From NCBI GenBank assembly GCA_023333565.1, contig JAJKFH010003936.1, positions 372,001-436,000 on the forward strand: 64,000 bases of DNA, written 5' to 3'. This DNA comes from Puffinus mauretanicus. Taxonomy: Eukaryota > Chordata > Aves > Procellariiformes > Procellariidae. The position numbers and the translations under genes were made by a program. This document shows, one piece after another, positions 34,601 through 55,205 of this stretch. The notes below the pieces were generated by a model. It saw only the letters and a list, made by a program, of their open reading frames with translations. It ran no database searches and was not told where the DNA came from. Every line of letters begins with the position of its first letter. Positions within the stretch are counted from its first letter, which is position 1.

Positions 34601-37600
34601 CATCCCTCTCCTCCAGCCCCATGCAGCAGCTGGGGAAGGCAACCTCTATCAGCCCCTCATCCCTTGCTCGAGGGCATTTTGGTCTCCTTTCTTGTCTGGC
34701 ATCAGAGCTGCAAGTTCCCCGTGCAGGGCACAGCCTCACCATGATGTTATGTTTCATCCCAAACAGCCTGGCCAGGCAGAGGACCCTTGAGGATGAAGAA
34801 GAGCAGCAAAGAGAGCGCCGGCGAAGGCACCGGAGCCTGCTGTCCTCCACATCGATGGATGAAGAACCTCCTAGCCCTGCGAAAGACACCAGTCCAGCTT
34901 CCAGCAGGTGCGAGAGGTCCTGCTAGCATCAGTCTTACTCATGATGGTGATGGCTTGCTGCCTTGTTTTTCTTAACCCTGAGCCAAAGCTGCTGCAGATG
35001 GTGGGAGTCTCTTCTGGATGAGAGTGGGCTGAGCTGTGGGAAGAGCAGGGCTCCAACGGGCCCTTGGGTGGAAGGACGGGCTTTGCAGGAGGAGTAGAAG
35101 AAGAGGGGTATATCTCTGGTGGGTTCAATCATGGGCCTCAGCACATCCCATGGCACAGGGAGATGGTATGCCAGGGTGAGGGTCGGTGCCAAGGATGAGC
35201 TGAGGTGGGTGCTGGCCATGCCGTAGTGGCATCTTGAGCAGGTAAGAGCAGACAGGCACCCATCTCTGCAGGGAAGGTGGGCTGAACATGCAGGACCTGG
35301 CTGGCTGTCCTCCTGCTCCTATGAACCTTGCAGTGATGTGGTATGACCTGTGCTGAGGTGGGGAGCTGACCCAAGGGCTTTCCAGTGGTGCTCCCAAAGT
35401 CCCTTGCTGCAGAGAGCTGAGATTTGGAGATGCCCTGAAATCAGACTGCCCTTACACAACCTGACCCTCTCTCTAAATTGATCCTGGAAATGTCCAATAT
35501 TTAGATGGCTTCTGTCCACAGGGAGACTCATGCTCTATAGGTGTTTCTCTCTGCAGACGTGATGGAGTTAGGATGCCTGGGTTGCATATGGGTTGAAGAG
35601 GGGTTGGACATGGCTAACATGAACAAGCTAGATAGGAGATGTCACCCTTCCCTGGTGCCAGCCCAGGCTGCCCACATGGCGATTGCAATTCAGGAGGAGG
35701 GCGAATATTATCCCATACCCTTCCCAAGCCCTGGAGGCTGCGTAGATGCAGTCTGTGTGGCCCTGGACAAATGTCCTGTCTGCCTCTTCCCAAATCGGGT
35801 GCCTATGTTTGCCTGTGGGAAGGAGGGGAAAATGACTGTTTTGCAGAATGTGTTGGGACTGTGGCTGAACCCTGCCATAGCAGATTGTCTTACAACCAAC
35901 TTTGAACTTAAAGATAGTGGTATATTTTCCTGATCCACCGAAGAGCCACAGACGCACATCTCACCCAGCAGCAGACCCAGCAGACTGCTCTGAGCCCGCA
36001 GCTCCCTGGCACAGGACCTGGTGGATGCTCATGTCCTGGGATGAGGCTGCGGAAATGCTTAATCTCTGCCACAAAAAGGAAAAAAAGACTTTTAATCCAA
36101 ACTTGTCCTCAGAGAGCCTAGCTGGGGTAATGGGGATGAGTGTGGCTGCAAGTCCTGGTCTGCAGGGATGGCTCCAGAGATGTTGGTGGGATTTCTACAC
36201 CCCCACAGAGCCTTTCACCTGGGTTAACCTCACCTGCAGCATAAAAGCTGAGGTTTGCCCCCTTTTTTGTCTCTGTCTCTAGACCTCAATCTCTGGTGAA
36301 GCCAGTGTCTCCGGAGGATGAGGAAGAGCGTAAGCTCTCGGAGGTGCTGAAGACGCAAGAAGGGAGACGGACAAGGTCCCTGATGGCCGTTTCTGAAAGG
36401 CTGAGGCAGGAGAAGGAGCAGCAGGAGCCAGGGGTGGGAGTGAGCCGCGTGGAGGCAGGGACGCAGCCGCACGCAGGGCAGGAGAGCATCCAGGCTGGAG
36501 AGCGGGGTCAAGATGCGGCCAAGGGCAGAGGGCACCCACCAGGAGAGCAGCACCCAGAGCCGGCCTCGGAGAGGAAGGTGGTGGTGAGGGCACGTCTCCA
36601 GGACAAAGAGGGACAAGGTGTGGGGACGCCTCGGGGGGAGCAGAGGAAGGAGGTGGGGGAGCCACAGCAGCGGGCATCGCCAGAGCTGGGGGGCTGCCGG
36701 CTCCGCGAAGTGAAGATCCTGACCAGGCAGGGAAGCCGCAGCACGGAGAAGACAGCCTCGGTGGTGACCTCATCTCTGGACCAGCAGGTAAGCAGGAATG
36801 GACAAGGCACCGACCCTTGGGGTGTGAAGTCCTGGGTGCTGGGAGGACAACAGAGAGAGGGAGAGCCCAAAAGTACCAGGAGGGAGTTGGGACCTGTGGG
36901 CTTTTGGGGAAGGTTTTTCTGAGAGCTGCAAGCCACAAGGTGGTGGACAGGGTCCCACCACCTCCTTTCCCTCCCTTGCATGTATTATTCTGATCACCTC
37001 CTCCGGCAAGCCTCTACTGGTTGCCATCACGGTTTCACTGAAGAGGTGTTTGGGGTTTTGCATATCCAAGTGAGATAGCCAAGGTTTGGAGGATTTTGAT
37101 CTCAAACTCCTGCCTCCAAACCGGTTCCCACCCTAGCTGCTCTGCTCCTTGCGCCTCAACCTTCTCTGCAGACTCTGCAGGGATGCATCAGTTGTCTGCT
37201 TTTTTCTCAGCAACCATCCAGGAATCCCTCAAAGGAGGTAATACAGCTGTCTCCCACCCAAGAGGAACCTGCAGAAAAGTCAGATACTTCTCCAACTCAT
37301 GTCATCTACAGCAGCTCCATCAGACGAACCAGCCCAAGAACTGTCTCCTTTCGGGTGAGCAAGTGTGAGAAAGACCCCCATTTAGGCAGTGGGGGATGGT
37401 GACAGGGAAGGGTTGCTTTAGTCTCCAGGCTATGTTGGCAGAGCCTGTTCCCAAAAGTGTGTTCAAAATCCACCCTTGATCTGGGCATTGCGGTTCTGCT
37501 TCAGTCTTTCCTCCATTTTCCTTCTCCATGTCTGACCAAAGGCCTGTGATGATGAACATGCCCATGTTCATACGCTTTGTGCTGGCATGGAAACTTGTGG

Positions 37601-40600
37601 GAAGTGACGAGAAAACAGGGAGCTCATTGTCTCAGATTTCCCAGAGTCGCAGGAATGACCATCCACCCTCCGGCATTTCTACTCTTCTCTGAGAGCACAA
37701 GATAAAAATAAAATCCATCCTCCTTCTTGTGCCTTGTTACATCCTGAGAATATCTTCAACTCTAGCCTCCCAAAAAAGAGGCTGGAATAAAGTGCTTGGA
37801 GAGGCTGGGAAAACCAAGAGCTGTTGAGATCCTCCGTGCTGTGATTCAGGACTGACTGGCTAGGCTTAATTGACTTTCATGGTGCTTTATTGGGAATAAA
37901 ACTGTTAGCACTACAAAGTGTCTTTAGTCTGGAGAGCTTTGAGATATGAGATAGGCTCTGGTGTGGGTGAAAATGGAGCTTGCTTGACAATGGGGGAGAC
38001 GAGTCTGAGACAGTTTCTCCCACGTTTATCTTTGATAACCAAAGATGGCTCCAGTATCTCTTCTCCTTGTGTATTCCAGATGATCTCAAGAAAACAGAAA
38101 GAAGAAAGCCAAAGCCCTCTCACAAGGAGGTCAGCACCTCTCTTCATGTTACTTTGACCTTGTTGGGCAGGAATTGTCATCCTTTGTTTTCCAAGGGAGG
38201 AGGAGGAGGTGATGGGACCAGCTAGTGAGTGCCCTGGCACAGATCTGCTGAACATTGGTCCCTGGGGTGCCTGGCTGATCGGGCAGCGATGCTTAGCAGA
38301 GGAGAGGACAATGTCCAACGTACAGCTTACATCTGTACAAGATCCCCCCAGCTAACCCCTGCTGTCTCTTTGTTGATGTAGTTTCTCATCGGTGATTGTG
38401 TCTGCACAGGAGTGATTAAGTGTTGAGCAGTGCAGCACCACAACAGGGTCCCATCCTTGGAGACATCAAAACCCACTATACAGGTCCATGAGCAACCTGG
38501 TCTGGCTTTGGTGGTCAGATCAAGTGATCCTCCATATCTCCATGGCAAGGTTTGGACAGATGGCTTAAAACTTCTTGAGGAACCGAGGGCTCAGGTCTGA
38601 ATGCAGGGAGTCAATAGGGTGCCATCTCCCACCTCTGAGTGCAGGGCAGGGCAGTGGGGCTTTACAGGCACCTGGGCTTGTACCTGTGCATACTATAGGC
38701 AAACTCATACTGATATCGGTGAAGATGTAGTTCAGACGTGGCAGTGGTGAAGATAGGGTAAACTGAGGAGCTCAGAGCTATTCTTCAATGTACAGCGTTC
38801 CCTAGTAAGATGGTGAGACCCAGAGATCTCGGTCACCAGCAGGGAATGAGCTGCCTTGGTTCACTTGGCAGATGGATGCAGGAGAAGTGCCTGTGTCGGA
38901 CGGGGTCTTCCCCTGCCAAGTGGAGTCCCCCAGGAACACGGGCTGAGTCCCGGGAGACCCTGAGGGGGCTGTGTTCAACTCTCTCCCCTCTTCTTCACCA
39001 GCGCAAGTCTGAGGATCCCAGGTAGCAGCACCACCATTGGGGAGAAGCTGGAAAAGTACACCTCAGCCGTGCAGGTACCGAAAACCCTTGGCATAGCCGG
39101 GCTGTCATGGGAGGGATGTGTGGGAAGAGGGAGAGGGACTGAGCTGCGCTGAACAACCAGCGCTAATGGGGTGGAAGAAGATGGTCCCAGGCGGAAGAAG
39201 GGATCGGCCTCAGGGTTTTAGGAGCAGGGAGGGGATATCCCTTGTAGAGGGTCATGGGGACGCTGCATGGCCCTGCTGGTGGGATCAGCGGGGCAAGCCC
39301 ATGATGGTGGGCTGGGAAGGAACAGACCCCAACGGGCTTGGGACGCGAGCCAGAAGCAGGACTTTGCTTTTTACCGCTTGGGATGGAGCACGGCCCCTGC
39401 TAACGCCCCTCTCTTCTCCCAGCGCTCAGAGGTGGTGAAATCATCCCTGACTGTTCAGAAGAGCCTCTTGCTGTCCTCGGAGGGGGTGGCCAGCAAGCGC
39501 AACTTCTTCGAGGCAAGCGCTCCCAGCAAGGCTGAGCCGCTCGCTGTCAGGAAGGTAAGGGCAGGAGCTGGCCCAAGTGAGGACTTTCCAGCAGGGTCCT
39601 ATGCCAGGGCAGGCACCAGGTTTTTGGACAAATCTTCCCGTTTGGATACCAACGCACTGCCTGGCAGGCTGCCGCCTGGATGCAGTTTGGTGGGAGTTTG
39701 GTGCTTGTTGAGTGGTGCCGGGCAGGGCTGGGCTCAGGCACCGTCTGCCACCGAAACTGCTCTGGCAGTGTGTGGGTTCGTGCCGATGTGCTGGTATTTG
39801 GAGAGCTGGGACGGAGCCAAGGTGTAGGCTGGTCTCTGCCTGTTGCAGGCTTGCTCAGTCTCCCCGGGTTACGTTCGTGCAGTGGGAGAGCTGGTGTAAC
39901 CCTGGTGTCCCTCTCTGTGCCACAGGACAACGTGAAGATTCAGGGATCAGTGACATCCCGCATTAATCTGTGGATCAGCAGAGCTCAGGAGCCTGCCAAG
40001 GAGGAAAAGAGCAAGGTACCAGCGTGTGCCAACACCTGAGACCAGGCAGCCTGGGGGACATGTCCCTGCATCTGGGGTGGTGGGGCTTGAAGGGTTGATG
40101 AACCCTTGGCTGAACCCACTAAAGGGTTTGAGAGGAGCTTAGCCAGGGTCGGAGGTTTGGGTGCTGCAGGACCACCACGGCCAGATGTCGGGCCCTACTT
40201 GTTGCTGTGCCCTGACCCTGATCCCAAAGTGCCTGAGGCAGCTGCTCCCACCCTTGGTGGGGTGAGGAGGGAACAGGCATCAGCTGGGTGTGTGTCCCAG
40301 GGGACATACAGGGGGACCTGACCCTGCCGCCATGAGAGAGATCAACCCAGCATGATCCCATCTCTACCTGTGTCTGGAGGACTAGCTCTGACCTGGAAGC
40401 CGCTGGGAGATGAGCCGTATGCTCGGTCCTTCGGCACTGGGCTCTGTGGGGCTTGGAGACCTGTGTGTGCACTGAGAGGTCCTGCTGCACGTGGGGTCTG
40501 GAGTGATCTGCATCCCTGTGTGTATCCCAGCCCCCAAAAGTAGGGTGTCTTGTAGCTCTGGGGACAAATTGCCCAGCTAAGGGGACTCAGAGGTCATCAC

Positions 40601-42107
40601 TTTGCCACCGCAGCTTCTCCAAGGACATGGATGCAAGGTAGGTGAGCAGAAGACCCTTTGGCCTTAGGGTAGTTTACTGTACTTGGGAAGGAGGGGTTCA
40701 GCAAGTCCTGGGGAGGTGTCACTGTTCACAGCAATAAGGTGTTCTGCCACTGCTCGTAGCAGTCTCGTGCAGCCGCATGGGTACAGGACCAGGAGGGGCA
40801 GCTCCAGCCCAGCCCTGCAGCCCGGGCAGGCAAGCCCGGGCACCCCCAGCGCTGAGCTGCAGAGATTAGCACTGCCCAAACGTGTCTGTACCGGGAGGCT
40901 GTGCTGGCTCTGCGTCTGCCAGGAAAGGGTTTGCTCCTGAGGTCACTCTTGGGTAAAGCTTGCAGCTCCTTTATCAGTTTTTCCTATAATAACGCCTATC
41001 CATCTCTGTGGGCTGGAGCTGCGCTTGGTTTTGAGCGTCTACAAGGTGCAGGATCTCAAAGCCGGGTGTTTTTACATGGAGCATGTATGCTTCAAGGTTT
41101 GGTTGAAGTCAGACCAAGGCAACACTGTACATGATGCATGGGGAAAACCTTCTTGTGCCGCTTACGCCTCTCCTGTTTGCAGGGCATCAGGAAAATAAAC
41201 AGCCTGCCAAACCGTGATGTCTGGGTAAAGCAGCCTGGAGACACCCCTGGAGACACCAAGGTAGACATGGAGCTGCTCTGAAAACTGGTGCATCCTCTGA
41301 GCTAGGGGCAGAGCCGGGACCTGCCCGCCGGTGCATCTCCCACAGGGCAGGCGTGGGAGAACCAGGCTATGGGGGGGAGAGGGGTTGTGTGGGACATCCA
41401 GGACCCCATGACTGCGGGGAGTCAGCAGGAGGGGACGACTGGAGGCGGCTGTAAGAGTGAGAAGGGGTCTGGTCTGGGAGAGGAAGGGAGGTGGCATGTG
41501 GTGGGATTTAGGGGATGCCTGCCTGCCCCATCCCCTGTTCGGGACAAGTATGGTCGTGGTTAAAGTAGCTGCCTTTGCGGGGTTTGCAGCCTCAGGCCCG
41601 GCCTCACTGTTTCTCACTTTCTTTTCCAGTTGTAATAATATGAGTTGTAATAATATCAGATGATCTGGGAAAAACTGTTTTGTTCTGAAGATCAAAGCCC
41701 AGCCCTACCCAACCGTCCAGCAGCCCACTGCCACGAGAGTCCCCCGCGCCATGTGTGGGTGCACCCCAGGTCACTGGGGCCCTCTGCTTGCGGGATGGGA
41801 GGAAGAAGGCTGGAAGATTATCCCTGCGTCCCCAGTCCTCACTCGCTGCCTGTTCGGGAGTGCCCAGGCCTGGAGGCTCCTTGCAAATGCTGAAGCAGAC
41901 TCTTGCCTCGTTTCCCCACAGCGTTTTGGTGTTTTGCTCCTCATCTCTGCCTGTGTCCCATAACTGCGCTTGCAATGGGGATCAACCTGTACCTCTCCCT
42001 TGCAGCTGGATGATGTCTCTGGGGCAAGAAGCCGCCTGGCCAAGGGAGTTTCAGCTGCACGTCCATGGACCGTGTCCATCCCTGCTGCCTGTGTGGGTGT
42101 GGGGTGA
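31593..42107 (+). CDS. LAD1: Ladinin-1
   Basis: Ladinin-1 is an epithelial protein described as an anchoring-filament component of the basement membrane and as an actin-associated intracellular protein. Ten coding exons fit: 31593-31630, 34767-34907, 36283-36787, 37211-37354, 38080-38129, 39002-39074, 39423-39554, 39926-40015, 41183-41260 and 42006-42107. Phases match throughout and the sum is 450 aa, against 517 in human. Recognisable conserved blocks are SRRNWSDLSSLARQRTLEDE at the N terminus, the charged RERRRRHRS, IYSSSIRRTSPRTVSFR, TIGEKLEKYTSAVQ, GVASKRNFFEAS and VTSRINLWISRAQE. The start has an in-frame TGA upstream at 31572-31574. The middle exon is Glu/Lys/Arg/Gln-rich and poorly conserved. 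The gene lies between TNNI1 and TNNT2 on the same strand, as in human. Confidence 0.93.
31631..34766 (+). other. LAD1: LAD1 intron 1
   Basis: The largest intron of the gene. It contains an AT-rich stretch at 32640-33010 with an 8-bp hairpin (32789-32796 with 32804-32811, 7-nt loop), an AATAAA at 33177-33182, and on the minus strand AATAAA at 34056-34061. None of these could be tied to a transcript. Confidence 0.7.
36283..36787 (+). CDS. LAD1: LAD1 large central exon
   Basis: A 505-nt exon (phase 2 in, phase 0 out) encodes about 168 residues of charged, low-complexity sequence. It starts RPQSLVKPVSPEDEEERKLS and ends VVTSSLDQQ. Human LAD1 has a much longer central region containing repeated Ser-Glu-Lys units; no such repeats are visible here, which accounts for most of the shorter length. 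The frame is open past the donor (gtaagc at 36788), but homology resumes only in the exon at 37211. Confidence 0.88.
38440..38560 (+). mobile_element. CR1 3' fragment in LAD1 intron
   Basis: A short decayed CR1 tail in plus orientation: 'tccttggagacatcaaaaccc', 'gtccatgagcaacctggtctggc' and 'cagatcaagtgatcctcc' echo the familiar CR1 3' sequence (gagatattcaaaacccgcct, gcaacctgctctaggtgatcc). The 3' terminal microsatellite is not clear. Confidence 0.6.
41183..42107 (+). CDS. LAD1: LAD1 last two coding exons
   Basis: Exon 41183-41260 (GIRKINSLPNRDVWVKQPGD, ending TK) joins in phase 0 to 42006-42107 (LDDVSGARSRLAKGV onward) with TGA at 42105-42107. The join reads K-LDDV, resembling human SSLDAEV at the C terminus, which favours this model. 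Two other ends are possible. Read-through of the donor at 41261 ends at TGA 41279-41281 (TKVDMELL). Use of the acceptor before 41630 gives K-L-stop at 41633-41635. Confidence 0.65.
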
Positions 42108-42765
42108 GAAGTCACCCCCCCTCCCAGGCTGTCACTGCTGGAGGGACCCAACCAAAGGCAAACGGTGTTTGCGCCAGCGTAGCCTGGAGATGCCTCATGG
42201 AGGAAGGGCGGACCTGATGGCCCTGGTGCTTCCCTTCAGCACGCAGCTGAGCCAGAGACAGAGACTTGGCCTTCTCCACCCTGTCCTTGCCACCCCCTGC
42301 CCCCTACAAGCAGCGACCCCTTTCACTGAGTGATACAGCAAGGTTGGGCTGGCCATGGTCCTATTTTTGCGGTTGCGTGGAGCTGAGCGCCCTGTGCTGG
42401 GCCGCTTCTGCAAACCCCATTCCCTCTCGCCCTTCCTCCTGAGCCCTTTGCCCGTGGCTACGCAGACCCCTGGTCCTGCACTCCCCAGGCTGCTGAGCCC
42501 ATCCAGCAGGGAAGCGGGGTGCTCTCTCGAGGCCAGCTTTAGGGTGCCATAGGCAGCCCATAAAATGATGCTGAAATCCTTGTGCTGGGGCCATTCAATG
42601 GGCTAGGGCTATGCCATGCCTTGAGCAACTATTGCGGTGTCCAAATTCGGTGTGGGACTCTACTGCTGCCCCTGGATCTGATCTTGCTTGTTGGGCTTTG
42701 GAAAGGACTTGTTTTTTTCCGCGCCTTTTTTTTTTTTCTAATAAAAATTGCTCTTTCTAAGATGC
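42108..42765 (+). other. LAD1: LAD1 3'UTR
   Basis: The untranslated tail ends after AATAAA at 42740-42745, preceded by a T-run at 42726-42738. The TNNT2 promoter begins about 350 bp further on. Confidence 0.7.
42740..42745 (+). terminator. LAD1: LAD1 poly(A) signal
   Basis: A canonical AATAAA followed by a T-rich stretch (ttgctctttct). It is the only canonical site between the LAD1 stop and the TNNT2 promoter. Confidence 0.8.
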
Positions 42766-43107
42766 TCCTAGTCACCTGCTCCTGGGCTGGGACTGGGAAT
42801 GATTCGCTTCCCTTCTTCTGGCAAGAGGAAAAAAGGCAAAAACCCAAGACAAATGTGTTCTGCAGGGGTAAAAGCAACCTGAGACTCTTCCCTTCTCATT
42901 ACAGCGTCTTGGACCCGGTGCAGCGCCTGAGCGAGTCGGGGGCTGCGATGGAGGGTCCGGTCCTCCGCTCGTGGCAGCGGTGCCTTATCAGCGTCCCCGG
43001 CCCTAGAAAGTGACAGCTGGCTGGCTTGTGTCAGCCCCTGGGGCACTCGCGTATCTCAGTCCGGAGGGTTTAAAATAGCAAACCTCTGAGGCCACACAAT
43101 AGCTTGG

Positions 43108-43275
43108 GCTTATATGGGCTCCTGGGGGGGAAGGGGGAGCGGCGGAGGGGGCCGGGGCCATGGCTGCCAAAATAGCAGCTCACAAGTGTTGCATTCTTCG
43201 CTGGGCGCCGGGCACATTCCTCGCGGCGCTGCCCGCCCCGGGGTGGGCGCTGGAGCCCCCTTAAAGCCTCCTGCC
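43108..43275 (+). promoter_or_regulatory. TNNT2: TNNT2 cardiac promoter with M-CAT motifs
   Basis: Elements in order: a CArG-like GCTTATATGG at 43108-43117 (one mismatch), an A/T-rich MEF2-like CCAAAATAGC near 43168-43177, an E-box CAAGTG at 43183-43188, a variant M-CAT CATTCTT at 43192-43198, a perfect M-CAT CATTCCT at 43215-43221, and a TATA-like TTAAAG at 43261-43266. The chicken cardiac troponin T promoter is the classic M-CAT (TEAD) promoter with two such motifs close together. Spacing to the exon 1 donor at 43350 fits a start near 43290. Confidence 0.8.
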
Positions 43276-43289
43276 CCCAAAGAGCATTT

Positions 43290-43350
43290 CCCAGACACCC
43301 GCCGGCTTCCCCTCGGCTCCCTGGGATCTCACCGGTGCCCCGCAGCAGAG
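43290..43350 (+). other. TNNT2: TNNT2 non-coding exon 1 (start approximate)
   Basis: The exon is bounded on the right by a consensus donor (cagcagag|gtaagg). The left edge is placed about 25-30 nt after the TATA-like element and is inferred. Confidence 0.6.
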
Positions 43351-45765
43351 GTAAGGCTGGGGCGTGGGATGATCAGTGGAAGGGCAGTTGTTAAAGACCC
43401 AGAAGGGGTTTGGCTCAGGGTTAACGGTCCTCCCCAGCTGCTTGCACTGGGATGTATTTTTGCTATGAAGGCATTTCCACGGATAGAGCATCAGGACCCT
43501 CCCCAGGGGATTGTGTTTGCAACTTACCCAACGCCTTTTGAACCACCCTGATGTGTGCCAAGGCATCTGAGAAGGATTTTGGCTCCCCTGGTGCCAGGGG
43601 AATCTCATAGATCCCTATTCCCTGTGTCTCTGGAGGGAACAGGAGGGATGCGATGCCCGTGGGGGAGTCAGGCCAGCCTGGCCCCGGCTCACCGGCTGCC
43701 GTGGGGTGGGTTAGAGGTGGGATGCTCCCGTGCATGGTCTGACCCTGCCAAGCGGGAAGGGAGCAGCGACGTGACCCACGCTGGAGCAAATGCTGGGAAA
43801 TGAGAGCTCCATGTCTGGGTAGCCTGGAGGAAAGCAGGGACTGCGAACCGTGGAGGATTAACTCAGCCCCAGAGGTGTCACCAGCCAGCCCTTCGCTAAC
43901 AGAGAAAAGGATTTTAAGGAGCGGGAGGGATATCTGGAGTATTTAATCCACAGCAAATGATGGGAGATATTTTTTCAGTCAATAATACGTGCAATGTTTC
44001 CTCTTTAACTCTGTGATACGTCTGCTGGGTTCTCCTATTCTGTTAAAAACAGGATTTCAAAGCTCTAAGGGAAAGGTTTATCTGTTTCTCTGCAGACGAT
44101 GGATAAATATTTCCTAGAGCCACTTTCTGGTGTAACGTTAGTTTTTCTTGTATACCCCCTTAACAGTCTTGGTTTTGTTGCTGTTCCTCAGCAAATGCTG
44201 TGTGGGATCTAGTGATGTATGAGAGAGGAGGTGAAAGGAAATGTAGACCTAACCTTTCACAAATGCATGTTTGCACCGTCATGGCCAGGAGGGAGTCTCC
44301 GCTCTTGTGTAATGAGAGGCCTACATGAAGTCTTGGGTGCTCAGAGGCCACATGAATGATTTGGCCAAGCTCTGGGAGTAGCAGGACCATGCCAAGCCTG
44401 GGAAAAAAGTAGGGCCAGGAACTGATGTTCAAGGGGGACCAGAAATCAAGGAGATGGTGCTGGAGGGGGGTGCTTAGGGTCAAGCCCCACATGCATCAGA
44501 GGGAAGGGAGCGACAATGGCAGAAGCAGGCGGTGAACCCGAGGCAGGCAGGGATGAGTTCTGACTTCATTTGTCTCCAAAAAGCACCTTCTGAGTCATTG
44601 CTCAGAAGTGAGATTTGACGACCCCCCCAGGAACCACGGGTATGCAGAGGCACCCCTCCTGTAACGCATCTTTCCCATGCTTGCGGATTCCAGTCCTGGA
44701 TTCAGCATCTTGAATAAGCGATCCTGAAGCCTGTCCTACCCATCCTGGGTAATAAATGCTCAACAGATGTAGCCAGGACCAGTTGTTCCCAGACCCCGGG
44801 CAGGAGAAGTGAAGCGGCGCTGCTCTGGGAACAGGTGGTTTAGCACATGGAAGTTATTTCTAGAGCTGCCTTGCGTTGTCCTGCTGCATCTCAGCCTTGC
44901 TGAGGTCTGGCACGAACGCAAGCGGTGGACAGGCTGTGTAGGAGCTTGGGGTGATGCTCAGGGCTGCTCCGGGGTGCCCGGGGCTGGAGCTGATCATGGG
45001 GCTGGTCTGTGCAGACCTTGCGGTGGAGCATTGGGTGGAAGCTAGATGAGCTGGGACGATGAGTAAAGTCCTCCTGACCATGGCTGGGAGGGTGACGGGT
45101 GTGCTGGGAAGATAAGCGTGGCCATTTCTGCAGAGTTATTAGCCCTATTGCCAAACCAGGCTGTGAATTATTCCTTTTAGCTAACCTCAGTCTCAGGGCC
45201 AGGACCAGGAGAGAAATGCTGCTGCTGCGCCCAGATCGCCCCTTTCCAGAGCACGCTCTGCGCCTGGAGGGCTGGGCTGGGAGGTCTCACCGAGAGCTCG
45301 TGCTGTGGCTTGTGCAGGGCTGTAAATTTGAGATAACAGGACATCCCTGCAAGTTTCTATATCCCAACCGAGCTAAGAATAGTCAGGAAGCAAAACAAGC
45401 TGAACGTTATAATTGAGTTATTTGGTGCCCTGAGCAAACACAGCACCCGGAGATGGCTGCGGCGAGGGGAGCTGCGTGTCCTGGACGTGGCCCTGACAGC
45501 AGTTATCAGTGTTGCATGAGGCTGTGTCTAATCTCCTGCCTCCTATTTGGGGCGAGCTGTGATCCTGGGACAGGAGGGGAGGGGGGAGCCTTATCTCTGC
45601 TGAGATAACACTGTCACACCCGGCCGGGGACAGCTCGAAGCTCCAAGCGCTTTGGGGGACGCAGCATCTCTGTGCCCGTGTCTCGGGCGCTGGAGGACAG
45701 GCTGTGCTTGTCCTTATCTCAGCTCCTAACCCTCGCTTTTTCCAATCTGCCTTGAATTCTGCTAG
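43351..45765 (+). other. TNNT2: TNNT2 intron 1
   Basis: A 2.4-kb intron that contains a cluster of GATA motifs near its 3' end. No coding exon was identified. The acceptor gctag ends at 45765, and a second possible acceptor (aaccag) ends at 45774. Confidence 0.6.
45503..45720 (+). promoter_or_regulatory. TNNT2: Cluster of four GATA motifs in TNNT2 intron 1
   Basis: TTATC at 45503-45507, TTATCTC at 45591-45597, GAGATAA at 45602-45608 and TTATCTC at 45714-45720 all fit WGATAR. The middle two form a perfect 7-bp inverted pair with a 4-nt spacer. The cluster lies within 60-270 nt of the coding start of a cardiac gene and suggests an intronic GATA4-type element, which is an inference. Confidence 0.45.
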
Positions 45766-45775
45766 ATAACCAGGC

Positions 45776-54957
<9,182 letters not shown>

Positions 54958-55205
54958 ATGATTCAGAAGGCAAAGGAGGCTCAGCCACGGAGAGGTGTCT
55001 TGCCTTTTGGCCGACCAGCTGGCTTCCCCACGTCGTGGAGCCTGCACTGTGCGCCCACCCGCCCTCCCACTGCACAGAGCTTGCAAAGACCTTGCTGCAG
55101 GCACAGTGCTGTCTGGGTGGGCAGATGGTTTGCAGGGTGCCGTTTCTCATCTCCGCACCCCCAGTTGATGTTGCGTCTGTAAATAAAGAGAACGGTGAGG
55201 GGGTG
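54958..55205 (+). other. TNNT2: TNNT2 3'UTR
   Basis: A short untranslated region of about 250 nt follows TAG at 54955-54957 and ends after AATAAA at 55182-55187. Confidence 0.8.
55182..55187 (+). terminator. TNNT2: TNNT2 poly(A) signal
   Basis: A canonical AATAAA about 225 nt after the stop, followed by a G/T-rich element (ggtgagggggtgtgggtgttg). Confidence 0.85.

Noticed and set aside
35541..35933. Open frame of 130 codons in LAD1 intron 2
   Set aside because: More balanced composition than most, but no family resemblance, no splice context linking it to LAD1, and no promoter or poly(A) signal.
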